From assembly GCA_902798685.1 (NCBI GenBank), contig CADBXO010000008.1, forward strand, positions 31,041 to 95,040: a stretch of 64,000 nucleotides of DNA, written 5' to 3'. The position numbers and the translations under genes were made by a program. The notes beneath the pieces were generated by a model, which saw nothing but the letters and a program-made list of their open reading frames with translations, was not told the origin of the DNA and ran no database searches. Below are positions 43,285 through 53,225 of this stretch, piece by piece. Source of the DNA: an uncultured Bacteroidales bacterium (GTDB taxonomy: Bacteria; Bacteroidota; Bacteroidia; Bacteroidales; Bacteroidaceae). How positions within the stretch are numbered: the first letter of the stretch is position 1; each line of letters starts with the position of its first letter.

Positions 43285-44733
43285 ATGGCAGAATCAGTTA
43301 GAAAACAACTGACACACGGAATAGCATGGAACTTTATCGAGAAAGTTTTGATGGAGGGGGTGCAATTCATTATAGGTGTTATATTAGCCAGATTGCTAAT
43401 GCCTTCAGATTTTGGCTTGATAGGAATGTTGGCTATTTTTATTGCCATTTCTAATGTTTTTATTGATGGAGGTTTCGCTAAGGCTTTAATACAGAAGAAA
43501 GACTGCCAAGATATAGATTTTTCCACTGCTTTTGTGGCAAATATATTATTAGCCACAATAATATACACAGTCCTATTTTTTACAGCACCCCTTATCGCTG
43601 TTTTTTACGACGAACCTATATTAACAACACTTACACGTGTATTAGCTTTAAATTTTCTCCTAGGGTCTTTTAATATTGTTCAGCGAGCAAGGTTGATGGC
43701 TAAAGTTGATTTTAAGTCATTGGCACAAATTAAAGTCATCTCAGTCATTTTAGGTGGCCTTGTCGGCGTAGTTATGGCTTACCGAGGTTTGGGCGTATGG
43801 TCGTTAGTAGGGCAGACCATTAGTACAACTATCATGCAAATCTTTCTATTTCCTTTCTATTCCCAATGGAAGCCATCATTTCGTTTTTCGCGTGATTCTT
43901 TTAAGCAGTTGTTTGGATTTGGCTCTAAACTTATGATTACAGGAGTAAGTTCTGTCATTATCAATAATATCAGTACCATTTGTATTGGACGTGTATATAA
44001 TAGTATTAGTTTAGGTTTTTATACAAGAGCATCACAATTTTCACAACTGATTTCTTTTACAGTAAATGATGTCCTTGGTAATGTGACGTTTCCTGTGTTG
44101 AGTCATCTTCAAGATGAACGAGACCATATGATATCTGTGTATAGGAAAACTCTATATTTGACGGCTTTAGTTATTTTTCCAATAATGATATTGTGTGCAC
44201 TACTTGCCAAACCAATAATATTGATATTACTTACTGAAAAATGGTTGCCATGCGTTGTTTTGATGCAATGGTTGTTTCTTGCTAGAATGTTCACACCACT
44301 ATCATCAGTAAACATGAACATTCTTAACGCAATAGGAAGATCAGATTTGTTCTTGAAACTTGATTTTTCAAAGATACCACTCATAATATTAAGTTTAGTA
44401 ATTACTATACCCATAAGTGTTGAAGCAATATGTATAGGTAGTTTTGTAACATCTTTCATTTGTTTTTTTATTAATGCTTATCTACCAGGTCGTATGTTTG
44501 GATATGGAGCATGGCTGCAGATTAAGGATTGGAGATATATTTTCTTGTCGATTTTAATCATGACTGTTTTTGTTTTGTTATTTACTCATTTTGTTGAAAA
44601 TATGTGGTTGCAAATGTTTGTTGGAGGTGCAATTGGAGCGATTTCGTATTTAGCGTGCTGTTACCTGTTTGGATTGATAAATAAGGAAATGATAGATATG
44701 ATTAAACTTAGAAAAAGTAGCAAAAATGGATAA
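43285..44733 (+). CDS. wzx: O-antigen/capsule repeat unit flippase Wzx
   Basis: A 482-residue polytopic MOP-family protein with about 12-14 membrane helices, of the WzxC type; starts KQLTHGIAWNFIEKVLMEGVQ and contains NVFIDGGFAKALIQKKDC and LARLLMPSDFGL. It moves undecaprenyl-linked repeat units across the inner membrane. It begins at the base after the preceding stop and overlaps the next gene by 8 bases. Confidence 0.88.
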   Translation: MAESVRKQLTHGIAWNFIEKVLMEGVQFIIGVILARLLMPSDFGLIGMLAIFIAISNVFIDGGFAKALIQKKDCQDIDFSTAFVANILLATIIYTVLFFTAPLIAVFYDEPILTTLTRVLALNFLLGSFNIVQRARLMAKVDFKSLAQIKVISVILGGLVGVVMAYRGLGVWSLVGQTISTTIMQIFLFPFYSQWKPSFRFSRDSFKQLFGFGSKLMITGVSSVIINNISTICIGRVYNSISLGFYTRASQFSQLISFTVNDVLGNVTFPVLSHLQDERDHMISVYRKTLYLTALVIFPIMILCALLAKPIILILLTEKWLPCVVLMQWLFLARMFTPLSSVNMNILNAIGRSDLFLKLDFSKIPLIILSLVITIPISVEAICIGSFVTSFICFFINAYLPGRMFGYGAWLQIKDWRYIFLSILIMTVFVLLFTHFVENMWLQMFVGGAIGAISYLACCYLFGLINKEMIDMIKLRKSSKNG

Positions 44734-45136
44734 GCCACTGATCGTAAATCTTCCTAAGTTCCTCGATGCACGAGGCAACTTGTCTTTTGTTGAACAAGGT
44801 AAGCATATTCCTTTTGTTATTCGTCGCACCTATTGGCTGTATGATGTACCAGGTGGCGAGGCGCGTGGTGGTCATGCATATAGAGAAAACAACGAGTTTA
44901 TCGTTGCATTGTCAGGTAGTTTTGATGTAATCATAGATGATGGCGTGAAAAAACAGACATATACACTTAATCGTTCTTATTATGGGTTATTAGTACCAAA
45001 AGGACTTTGGCGAGAAATGGTAAACTTCTCTACGAACTCATTAGCAATGATCTTGTCATCAACTGATTATGATGCAGATGACTATGTGCGCGACTATGAT
45101 GTTTTTCTTAAACTGAAAAATGATGGCAAAATATAA
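44726..45136 (+). CDS. fdtA: dTDP-6-deoxy-hex-4-ulose 3,4-ketoisomerase FdtA, copy 1
   Basis: A 136-residue cupin of the WxcM/FdtA family: DARGNLSFVEQG, YDVPGGEARGGHAYRE (catalytic His near 51) and the CNWREMVNFS-like tail. It converts dTDP-4-keto-6-deoxyglucose to the 3-keto form on the way to 3-amino sugars. A second, similar gene follows immediately with a 17-base overlap. Confidence 0.85.
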   Translation: MDKPLIVNLPKFLDARGNLSFVEQGKHIPFVIRRTYWLYDVPGGEARGGHAYRENNEFIVALSGSFDVIIDDGVKKQTYTLNRSYYGLLVPKGLWREMVNFSTNSLAMILSSTDYDADDYVRDYDVFLKLKNDGKI

Positions 45137-45563
45137 TGTTTATGATTGCTCAATGATAGAGTTGAGCAAACACCATAGTGATAGAAAGGGAAATATATCG
45201 GTTGTACAGAATGGAGATACAATTCCGTTTAATGTGAAGAGGGTATACTACCTATATGATGTGCCTGGAGGTGAGAGTCGCGGAGCACATGCCCATCGTG
45301 AGTTGAGCCAACTCATTGTTGCTGTAAGTGGTAGTTTCAGAGTAACGCTTGACGATGGTAATGTAAAACGCAGTTTTGTGCTAAATCGTCCATACCAGGC
45401 TTTGTATGTTAAGCCAGGTATATGGCGTGACCTTGATGATTTCTCATCTGGAGCAGTATGTCTAGTTTTAGCAAGTGATGTGTATAAGGTTGAAGATTAT
45501 ATACGCGATTATCAAGAGTTTCTTGCTTTTCGCCAAGTAGAAATGACAGATAACACTGATTAA
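45120..45563 (+). CDS. fdtA: FdtA-like ketoisomerase, copy 2
   Basis: A 147-residue cupin of the same family: [33 protein letters not shown] and [15 protein letters not shown]. The active-site AHAHRE is the canonical form, whereas copy 1 has GGHAYRE, so copy 2 may be the main enzyme and copy 1 may have shifted specificity (FdtA versus QdtA type). The start could be 45120 or 45123. Confidence 0.85.
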   Translation: MMAKYNVYDCSMIELSKHHSDRKGNISVVQNGDTIPFNVKRVYYLYDVPGGESRGAHAHRELSQLIVAVSGSFRVTLDDGNVKRSFVLNRPYQALYVKPGIWRDLDDFSSGAVCLVLASDVYKVEDYIRDYQEFLAFRQVEMTDNTD

Positions 45564-45565
45564 TT

Positions 45566-46024
45566 ATGATACATCAATTAGCGGATTGTATGAACCCGAA
45601 TGTGCCTGAGAGTACGAAAATTTGGCAGTTTTGCGTAGTACTACCAAAGTGTATTATAGGAGAAAATTGTAATATATGCTCACATTGTCTTATAGAGAAT
45701 GATGTGGTAATTGGTAATAATGTTACCATCAAATGCGGTGTGCAAGTCTGGGATGGTATTACGTTGGAAGATAATGTTATGATTGGCTCAAATGTAACAT
45801 TTACAAATGATATGTATCCTCGTTCTAAAAACAAAAACTGGAAGTTGTTAAAAACAAAAGTTTGTAAAGGAGCAACGATAGGTGCTGGTTGTGTAGTTCT
45901 TCCCGGAATAACGATCGGAGAAGGAGCATTTGTGGCTGCTGGTTCAGTTGTTACCAAAGATATACCAGCTGGAGAATTATGGCTGGGTAATCCTGCTAGG
46001 TTTTTTAGAAAAGTAGATTTTTAA
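45566..46024 (+). CDS. Hexapeptide-repeat acyltransferase (FdtC/QdtC-like)
   Basis: A 152-residue left-handed beta-helix enzyme with repeats [21 protein letters not shown] and [19 protein letters not shown], then the catalytic region [11 protein letters not shown] and [26 protein letters not shown]. It should N-acetylate the 3-amino group of dTDP-3-amino-3,6-dideoxyhexose. Position between FdtA and the aminotransferase supports this. Confidence 0.84.
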   Translation: MIHQLADCMNPNVPESTKIWQFCVVLPKCIIGENCNICSHCLIENDVVIGNNVTIKCGVQVWDGITLEDNVMIGSNVTFTNDMYPRSKNKNWKLLKTKVCKGATIGAGCVVLPGITIGEGAFVAAGSVVTKDIPAGELWLGNPARFFRKVDF

Positions 46025-46027
46025 GAG

Positions 46028-47137
46028 ATGATTTCATTTTTATCACTAAAAGACGTAACGGCTCTCCATGGAGCTGAGATTAATGAGGCGGTAAGCCGTG
46101 TAGTAAATGGCGGTTGGTACTTGCAGGGCAAAGAGAACGAAAAGTTTGAGACGAATTATGCCCAGTTTATTGGCTGCAAGTATTGTATTGGTTGTGCAAA
46201 CGGATTGGATGCGCTTATTTGGATTTTCCGTGCGTATATTGAGATGGGAGTTATGCAACCGGGTGATGAGGTAATTGTCCCTGCAAATACATACATAGCA
46301 ACTATTCTTGCAATTACGGAAAATGGTCTTAAACCCATCCTTATTGAGCCCAAAGTCAATACATTAGAGATTGATGATAACCTTATTGAGGCAGCTATTA
46401 CTCCCAAGACCAAGGCAATAACCATAGTACACCTTTATGGTCGCGATGCTTATACAGAGAAAATAGGTTCTCTCTGTAGGAAATATAACCTGAAGCTTAT
46501 TGAGGATAATGCGCAAGCCCATGGCTGTAAGCATACGGATGGTCGCATCACAGGTTCTATTGGAGATGCCGCAGGTCATAGTTTCTACCCAGGTAAAAAC
46601 CTTGGGGCATTAGGTGATGGTGGTGCTGTAACTACTAATGATTATGATCTGGCTACTACAGTAAGAGCGTTGGCAAATTATGGATCGCAAAAGAAATATG
46701 TGTTTAAATACACTGGTCGAAATAGCCGTTTGGATGAGATTCAGGCAGCGGTGCTGGATGTGAAGTTAAAGTATTTGGTAGATGATAATGCTCATCGAAA
46801 GATGGTCGCGAATTATTATTACAATCATATCAATAATAATCTAATAACTCTGCCAGACAGACTTAATGACGATCTGAATGTATATCATTTGTTTCCAATT
46901 CTGGTCTCAGAAGGAAAGCGTGATGCTTTACATGATTATTTGGAACAGAATGGAGTGGGAACCATGATCCATTATCCTATCGCACCTCATAAGCAAGAAT
47001 GCTATAAAGAGTGGAATAGTATGAGATTGCCTATTACAGAGCAAATTGCGAATGAGGAGTTGAGCTTGCCGATAGGGCCGAGCATAAATGAGGAGGAAAT
47101 CAATTATATAATTAATTTGATTAATGGCTTCAAATGA
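46028..47137 (+). CDS. fdtB: dTDP-3-keto-sugar aminotransferase (DegT/FdtB type)
   Basis: A 369-residue PLP aminotransferase. PLP lysine K190 lies in [28 protein letters not shown] and EDNAQAHG segments are typical of the VioA/FdtB group. With RfbA, RfbB, FdtA and the acetyltransferase it completes dTDP-Fuc3NAc or dTDP-Qui3NAc synthesis; the distinction cannot be made from sequence by eye. Confidence 0.9.
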   Translation: MISFLSLKDVTALHGAEINEAVSRVVNGGWYLQGKENEKFETNYAQFIGCKYCIGCANGLDALIWIFRAYIEMGVMQPGDEVIVPANTYIATILAITENGLKPILIEPKVNTLEIDDNLIEAAITPKTKAITIVHLYGRDAYTEKIGSLCRKYNLKLIEDNAQAHGCKHTDGRITGSIGDAAGHSFYPGKNLGALGDGGAVTTNDYDLATTVRALANYGSQKKYVFKYTGRNSRLDEIQAAVLDVKLKYLVDDNAHRKMVANYYYNHINNNLITLPDRLNDDLNVYHLFPILVSEGKRDALHDYLEQNGVGTMIHYPIAPHKQECYKEWNSMRLPITEQIANEELSLPIGPSINEEEINYIINLINGFK

Positions 47138-47172
47138 AGTTTTAATTAGTTGTAATGTAACGAATTGTAATA

Positions 47173-48078
47173 ATGTCTAGAACAAAACTGGTTTCATGTG
47201 TTGTTGTTTCGTATAATTCTTCAAATACAATTATTGAAACATTAAATAGCATAAAAGATCAGACATATAAGCAAATTGAATTAATAATATCTGATGATTG
47301 TTCTACTGATGATACCGTTTTAATCTGTAGGAAATGGCTGGAAATGTATTCAAAACGATTTGTTCGTGTTGAGTTAATAACAGTAGATAAAAATACTGGT
47401 ATAACAGCAAACTTTAACAGAGCAATAATTGCCTGCAGAGGAGAATGGGTTAAAGAATGCGCTGCAGATGATATACTTTTAGATAATTGTATTGAGGATT
47501 ATATGATTTTTATTAAAGATAATCCTGAAGTGCGCTGGGCGGCTTCTCTTATTAGAAAGTATATGGAAATAATAGATGAGAAATGTTGTGTGGAAAGGAA
47601 GTATGTTGCATCCCGTTCATTTTATAATCTATCGTCAGAATGCCAATTGAAGCATATTGCGATGGTTAACAGAATACCAGCTGCATCATTGTTTTATCAG
47701 CGTTCCTTATTTGAAGAGTTAGGCGGATATGACGAAACATATTCATTCGAGGATTATCCATTTCATGTAAAAGCACTAGAACATGGGTATAAGTGTTTTT
47801 TTATGGATATAGAAACAGTCGGTTATAGAATTCATAACTCTACTTCAAATGGAGGTGAGCAACTTTTTCATATGAGTTTCCTTAATGAGTGTAGACGTTT
47901 CCAAAAAGAGAGATGCTTTAAATATTTGTCAAATTGGCAGAAATATGGACAATTAGCAATATGGAAGATCCAAGATATTATAGTAATGATGCATTTAAAT
48001 AAGAATAATTTTATAATGTCTCATACTTACAATTTTGTATTCCTGTTAATATGTAAGCTGTTTAATCTTAGTTATTAA
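47173..48078 (+). CDS. Family 2 glycosyltransferase
   Basis: 301 residues with a GT-A fold: SCVVVSYNSSNTIIETLNSI at the N-terminus, IISDDCSTDDTV (nucleotide site), and ECAADD as metal-binding region. Donor and acceptor are unknown. AT-rich, like the genes around it. Confidence 0.85.
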   Translation: MSRTKLVSCVVVSYNSSNTIIETLNSIKDQTYKQIELIISDDCSTDDTVLICRKWLEMYSKRFVRVELITVDKNTGITANFNRAIIACRGEWVKECAADDILLDNCIEDYMIFIKDNPEVRWAASLIRKYMEIIDEKCCVERKYVASRSFYNLSSECQLKHIAMVNRIPAASLFYQRSLFEELGGYDETYSFEDYPFHVKALEHGYKCFFMDIETVGYRIHNSTSNGGEQLFHMSFLNECRRFQKERCFKYLSNWQKYGQLAIWKIQDIIVMMHLNKNNFIMSHTYNFVFLLICKLFNLSY

Positions 48079-48096
48079 ATTATTGTTGTTTTTCTT

Positions 48097-49509
48097 ATGA
48101 GGGTTGGGAAGCATTTGATAGTTGCCATATTCTCATTTCTACTTTATTGGGTAGTTCCCAATGGCACCCATTGGGGATTGATGGTGATGTGCTTTGTTCT
48201 ATTTTTATTGATTTCGTATGATTTGCTTAAAGATGATTTTATAAATAGGGATTATATTTCTTTTAATAGTATTTTTTTGACGTCATTCTTTTTGACAACG
48301 TTTGCTTTTCCGGTTTTCATTTTATCATCTGATTCGCTTCTAAGCCAGTTTACAGATTTGAGTATGGTGGTATTTCAATATGTGGATTTCAATTATTTAG
48401 CTCGAGGCGTTTTTTTGAGTTTGATGGCGATTTCTATATATGCGGCTGTATATCTTAAAAACTATAAAACTGTTTTAGTCGAAAAAAGCAGTCAACATAA
48501 TAGAGAATTATCAAAAAAGAACATTGATATGTTCTTGCTAATAATTCTTATGGTCACTATTTTTAACGCCTTTTATAGTCTCAATACATATGCAGTTACT
48601 AATCTTCAACAGAATGCTTATGTATATGATTTATTAAAGGCTTCTTTAGTTATTTCTTTTTTGGCGAGGATTCATGATATAAGTAAAAGACCACAATCTT
48701 CAGATCGTTTTATTCTTTTTATTAAGAACAATCTTTACCCCATAATAATTGCTATTATAGCGACTCTTCTTTTTTTGTATTTTGGCGTTAGGAATCTGGC
48801 TATTTCTGTAGTTCTTATTGTTGTAACAGTAATGGTTGTTTATTACACTAAGATTTCATTTAAGTATGTTCTCGTATTACTCGTAATAGGAACGCTCTCT
48901 CTTTTCGTAATTAGAGAGACAAGACATAGTGATTCGTCAATTATGAATTCAAATTTAGCAACAACAGTCGCTGCTGCAAATGTAAAACAAACTCCGGCAC
49001 TCTTGCTGTTTTCTGATTTAATAGGTGCTTGCCAAGAATTAAGTCTCGGAATAGAAATAAAAGATAAAACGGGACTCCAAAATCCAGAGCAGGTTGTTTT
49101 GTTGCCTTTTTTACCGTTCCCCGTACTCCCATCTCTAGTAAGTAATCTACTATGGGATAAATCATATCAAGAAGCTACGGCCGCATTTATCCTCAACGAT
49201 TATATGCTTGCCACTTCCAATAAACAAGCTTCATACGGAAAGCATTGTGTTAGTGATCTTTATATGAAATGGGGCGTATTAGGCGTTATTTTGTTCTTCG
49301 CATTTCTTGGTAAAATAATAGCAACACAAAATGCCAACAAGCACAACAACTATTTTTCAGCTGCTATTATAATTTGTTTAACATCCTTGTCGTTGTTTCT
49401 GGCAAGAGGGTCACTTATTGATTTGATAAGGCCTATGAGTTATGTTTATTTTATGATTTTATTATTTTCTAAAAAGAAGAGCATTATTAAATTAGAAATG
49501 CAAGAATGA
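48097..49509 (+). CDS. wzy: O-antigen/capsule polymerase Wzy
   Basis: A 470-residue polytopic membrane protein with about 11 hydrophobic segments and a large extracytoplasmic loop (about 285-385, with GLQNPEQVVLLPFLPFPVLP). Primary sequence is poorly conserved in this class; the identification rests on topology, a late YGKHCVSDLYMKWGVLGVI helix and position next to Wzx and glycosyltransferases. Its stop overlaps the next start by 4 bases. Confidence 0.75.
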   Translation: MRVGKHLIVAIFSFLLYWVVPNGTHWGLMVMCFVLFLLISYDLLKDDFINRDYISFNSIFLTSFFLTTFAFPVFILSSDSLLSQFTDLSMVVFQYVDFNYLARGVFLSLMAISIYAAVYLKNYKTVLVEKSSQHNRELSKKNIDMFLLIILMVTIFNAFYSLNTYAVTNLQQNAYVYDLLKASLVISFLARIHDISKRPQSSDRFILFIKNNLYPIIIAIIATLLFLYFGVRNLAISVVLIVVTVMVVYYTKISFKYVLVLLVIGTLSLFVIRETRHSDSSIMNSNLATTVAAANVKQTPALLLFSDLIGACQELSLGIEIKDKTGLQNPEQVVLLPFLPFPVLPSLVSNLLWDKSYQEATAAFILNDYMLATSNKQASYGKHCVSDLYMKWGVLGVILFFAFLGKIIATQNANKHNNYFSAAIIICLTSLSLFLARGSLIDLIRPMSYVYFMILLFSKKKSIIKLEMQE

Positions 49510-50597
49510 TTAGGATACTACATTTGCCGGGAATGTTACATGGTGGCGTCGGCAGCGTCATTATGAACTTATTTAGACGAATAGATAAGACACAATTTGT
49601 CTTTGACATTTGTGTGATTGAGGACACTTCATACCGACGGGAAATAGAATCTTACGGTGGTAAGTTAATTGTTATACCCAAAAGAAAAAATGTTGGTACC
49701 ATTAAATACATAAAAAACATAAAGAAAATTATCGATGAAAATGGATATGATATAGTTCACATTCATTCGGTCTTTACCGGCATTTTTTCATTGATTGCAG
49801 CATACCTTTCACATGCTACGATAAGGATATACCATGCACATAATACGGTTGACAATATTGTATCTAATAGCCGGTTTAGTTTTGTCGTGGTACCTGTGTT
49901 AAGGTTTCTTATAGGTGTGATGTCAACAGTAAAAATAGCCTGTGGCAGGGAGGCAGGAAAATATGTATTTGGGAATAGAAAGTATGAAGTAATACCAAAT
50001 GGAGTCGATTTATGCAGGTTTAAGCCGATGAGTACAAAGGATCGGGAGAGGTTAAGAGAAGAATTGGGATACAACAGTAAAGATATTGTTGTTGGAAATG
50101 TAGCATCGTTTATAGAGGTTAAGAATCAGTCTTTCTTTATAGATTTGGCAAAGTCAGATAAACAGGGAAGGTGCAAATTCCTTTTGGTCGGTGACGGACC
50201 GATGCTTGAAGACGTTAGGAAGAATGCAAACGAAAACAAGTTGGATGAAAAAATCTCCTTCGTTGGTAATAGAAATGACACACATTTACTATTTAATTCG
50301 ATGGATGTATTCTGCCTACCCTCTTTTTTTGAAGGGCTTCCTGTCACAGCAATAGAAGCACAGGCATGTGGGACACCGGTTGTTACATCGTCAAGGGTGA
50401 CAGATGAGGCTGATATGGGTATTGTACCGTACGAAAGAATTGTGGATTTTAATCCCATAGATTGGATTGGATGTTTTTACAGATTAGAAAAGTCTGCAAA
50501 TAGAGATGAAGAAGCAATATTGACAAAAATGAAGTCAATGCATTATAACATAGAAGATTCAGTCAAAAAGATTGTATCTTATTACCTAACAAAGTAG
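49506..50597 (+). CDS. Family 4 glycosyltransferase
   Basis: 363 residues, GT-B fold. HLPGMLHGGVGSVIMNLFR near the N-terminus, CGREAGKYVFG mid-protein and the GT4 signature VFCLPSFFEGLPVTAIEAQACGTPVV (E-x7-E) near 268-293. Retaining sugar transferase of unknown linkage. Overlaps wzy by 4 bases. Confidence 0.87.
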   Translation: MIRILHLPGMLHGGVGSVIMNLFRRIDKTQFVFDICVIEDTSYRREIESYGGKLIVIPKRKNVGTIKYIKNIKKIIDENGYDIVHIHSVFTGIFSLIAAYLSHATIRIYHAHNTVDNIVSNSRFSFVVVPVLRFLIGVMSTVKIACGREAGKYVFGNRKYEVIPNGVDLCRFKPMSTKDRERLREELGYNSKDIVVGNVASFIEVKNQSFFIDLAKSDKQGRCKFLLVGDGPMLEDVRKNANENKLDEKISFVGNRNDTHLLFNSMDVFCLPSFFEGLPVTAIEAQACGTPVVTSSRVTDEADMGIVPYERIVDFNPIDWIGCFYRLEKSANRDEEAILTKMKSMHYNIEDSVKKIVSYYLTK

Positions 50598-50605
50598 CAC
50601 AAGCA

Positions 50606-51295
50606 ATGAATACTATCAGTAAGATAAAGAAGGCTTTGAGGGATATGAGTTTAAAGGTTTGTTTGAAAAGCCGTGAAAAACTAAACCCCTATTTCGCACC
50701 GTATAGACGAAAGAAACTAAAGAGGACAGATTTCACTATTATTTCAAACAACTGCTGGGCGGGACATGTGTACAGATATTACGGCCTCTCATACACGACC
50801 CCCACAGTCGGACTGTTTTTTTTTGCGGATGATTATCTGAAATTCATAAAGAATCTGAAGCATTATATAAACTCTGATTTGCATTTTATACCTCTTTCAG
50901 AGAGTCGACACGAGAAGGAATTAAGAATACAAGGTGGCAAGTCATTAGCTTGCCCAATAGGTGTTCTTGACGACATAGAAATCATATTCTTGCATTACAA
51001 AACAGAACAAGAAGCTAACACAAAATGGTCACGGAGGAAAAAGAGAATTAATTGGGATAATCTATATGTCAAAATGTCCCAAATGAATGGATGTTCATAT
51101 GAAATGATGTGTGAATTTGATAATCTGCCCTACAACAATAAATTCATTTTTGTTAGACAAAAATATGGATTAAAGTCGGAGGTGGTTTATGAAAGCTATG
51201 AGAATGACAATGAAATAACTAATGATACGAATTATTTCAGAAAGTATATAAATATTACTAATTGGCTGAATGGAAAGCCGTATAGAATGTATTGA
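50606..51295 (+). CDS. DUF1919 family protein
   Basis: A 229-residue protein of the DUF1919 family: ISNNCWAGHVYRYYGLSYTTPTVGLFF (about 48-74), FLHYKTEQEANTKWSRRKKRIN and KFIFVRQKYGLKS. It is usually annotated as an exopolysaccharide biosynthesis protein and occurs within capsule loci; its reaction is unknown to me. No signal peptide or membrane helix. Confidence 0.75.
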   Translation: MNTISKIKKALRDMSLKVCLKSREKLNPYFAPYRRKKLKRTDFTIISNNCWAGHVYRYYGLSYTTPTVGLFFFADDYLKFIKNLKHYINSDLHFIPLSESRHEKELRIQGGKSLACPIGVLDDIEIIFLHYKTEQEANTKWSRRKKRINWDNLYVKMSQMNGCSYEMMCEFDNLPYNNKFIFVRQKYGLKSEVVYESYENDNEITNDTNYFRKYINITNWLNGKPYRMY

Positions 51296-51300
51296 AAGAG

Positions 51301-52107
51301 ATGTATTTGCCAGCAATAAGTGTTATAATGAGTGTCAAGAATGGAGCAGACTGTCTTGACAAAAGCATTAATTCCATATTATGTCAAACTTTTGCGGATT
51401 TTGAGTTCATTATTTGCGATGATGGAAGTACGGATGATACACTAGACAGGTTGCAAGCATATGCTGAGCAGGATACCCGAATAAGGGTGTTGCATAACGA
51501 TGAAAGTAAAGGTCTTGCTTTCTCATTAAACAGGTGTATAGAAGAAAGCAAAAGCAATATTCTAGCACGGCAGGATGCAGATGACTGGTCAGATAAAAAA
51601 AGATTTGAAATACAGTATCGGTTTGTGGAAGCACATCCTGAATATGCCATTGTTGGGACACAATGGTATAATGTCTCTGGAGATGGCCATTTAAAGCTGT
51701 CAAACGTAAAGGCCCTTCCTACAGCAAAAGATCAAATAAAGGGCGGCCTTTTCTTGCATCCGACATGGATGATGAGAAAAAACTTATTGGCTAAAGTGGG
51801 TTTTTATACAGTTAATCAATATACGAAACGTAGCCAAGATTATCATCTTTCTATGAAAGTTTTGGGCGAAGGTTTGCAAATATATAATATGGCAGCCCCC
51901 TTATATTTTTATTCCGCAGATGATGCCACAATCTCACGATCAATCGATTGGAAAAGAGTAAAAGGGTTAATGTGGATAAGATATGACGGTTATAAGAGAA
52001 ATAAGTTGCCTCTCTGGGCATATATTTATGTTTTAAAACCGGTAATAGCCAATCTTATACCACGTAGAATTATGGTGAGGCATTATAAATCAGTTTATAG
52101 TAAATAA
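51301..52107 (+). CDS. Family 2 glycosyltransferase
   Basis: 268 residues from the ATG at 51301; an alternative TTG at 51292 overlaps the previous stop. GT-A fold: AISVIMSVKNGADCLDKSINSI, CDDGSTDDTLDRL and ARQDADDWS (DxD metal site). Likely adds one sugar of the repeat unit. Confidence 0.85.
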   Translation: MYLPAISVIMSVKNGADCLDKSINSILCQTFADFEFIICDDGSTDDTLDRLQAYAEQDTRIRVLHNDESKGLAFSLNRCIEESKSNILARQDADDWSDKKRFEIQYRFVEAHPEYAIVGTQWYNVSGDGHLKLSNVKALPTAKDQIKGGLFLHPTWMMRKNLLAKVGFYTVNQYTKRSQDYHLSMKVLGEGLQIYNMAAPLYFYSADDATISRSIDWKRVKGLMWIRYDGYKRNKLPLWAYIYVLKPVIANLIPRRIMVRHYKSVYSK

Positions 52108-52116
52108 TATTATAAT

Positions 52117-53208
52117 ATGAGTGTATTTAAGGACAAAACACTGCTCATAACGGGTGGTACGGGTAGTTTCGGAAATGCGGTACTCCGCAGGTTTTTGGAT
52201 AGTGACATTAAGGAGATTCGCATCCTTAGTCGCGATGAGAAGAAACAAGACGATATGCGTCACTTCTTGCAGGCAAATCGCGGTGAAGTAGCTCACAAAG
52301 TGAAGTTTTATATTGGAAATGTACGCCAGCGCGAAGCGGTGGACTTTGCCATGAATGGGGTTGATTATGTTTTCAGTGCTGCAGCATTGAAACAGGTTCC
52401 TTCATGTGAGTTTTTCCCAATGGAAGCTGTTCGTACAAATGTAGAGGGAACTAATAATGTTCTTTTAAGCGCAATTGCTCACGGTGTGAAGAATGTCGTA
52501 GTTCTAAGCACTGATAAAGCTGCATATCCAATCAATGCTATGGGTATTTCCAAGGCTATGATGGAAAAAGTGGCCATAGCTCAAGGCCGTGCTCTTGGTG
52601 TTGGAGCCAAGACCACTATTTGTTGCACCCGTTATGGAAATGTTATGGCAAGTCGTGGCTCAGTTATTCCTTTGTGGGTAGAGCAGATGATGGAAGGGAA
52701 GCCTATTACCATTACAGATCCGAATATGACCCGTTTTATGATGACCCTAGACGATGCAGTAGATTTGGTAATATATGCTTTCACTCATGGCGAGAATGGT
52801 GATTTGTTTGTTCAGAAAGCACCGGCAGCAACACTTGATGTATTGGCTGAGGCCTTGAAACAAACATACTCTAAAATTGATTCCAAGTATGGTGAGACAG
52901 AGGTGAAGGTCATTGGAACCCGTCACGGAGAGAAATTGTACGAAACACTCGTTACCCGTGAGGAAATGGCAAAGGCCATTGATATGGGGGGGTACTATCG
53001 TATACCTTGTGACAACCGTGATTTGAATTACGATAAGTTCTTTACAGAAGGTGACCATAAGGTGGAAACCGTTGAAGAGTATCATTCCCACAATACCAAG
53101 CGTTTGGATGTTGAGGGTATGAAGGAATTACTCCTGAAACTCAACTTTATTCGTGAGGATCTTGGATTGCAGCCCAGGGCAAAGGCGCGTGATTACCGTT
53201 CAGAGTAA
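52117..53208 (+). CDS. UDP-GlcNAc 4,6-dehydratase/epimerase (FnlA/CapE/WbjB type)
   Basis: A 363-residue SDR. GGTGSFGNAVLRRFL binds NAD, AALKQVPSCEFFPMEAVRTNVEG and STDKAAYPINAMGISKAMMEK (Met in the YxxxK position) are typical of CapE/FnlA. It is soluble, without the membrane part of the gene at 30365. It makes UDP-2-acetamido-2,6-dideoxy-L-arabino-4-hexulose, first step to UDP-L-FucNAc. Followed by the reductase and the 2-epimerase, matching the FnlABC order. Confidence 0.88.
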   Translation: MSVFKDKTLLITGGTGSFGNAVLRRFLDSDIKEIRILSRDEKKQDDMRHFLQANRGEVAHKVKFYIGNVRQREAVDFAMNGVDYVFSAAALKQVPSCEFFPMEAVRTNVEGTNNVLLSAIAHGVKNVVVLSTDKAAYPINAMGISKAMMEKVAIAQGRALGVGAKTTICCTRYGNVMASRGSVIPLWVEQMMEGKPITITDPNMTRFMMTLDDAVDLVIYAFTHGENGDLFVQKAPAATLDVLAEALKQTYSKIDSKYGETEVKVIGTRHGEKLYETLVTREEMAKAIDMGGYYRIPCDNRDLNYDKFFTEGDHKVETVEEYHSHNTKRLDVEGMKELLLKLNFIREDLGLQPRAKARDYRSE

Positions 53209-53225
53209 TATTAAACGATAGCAAT

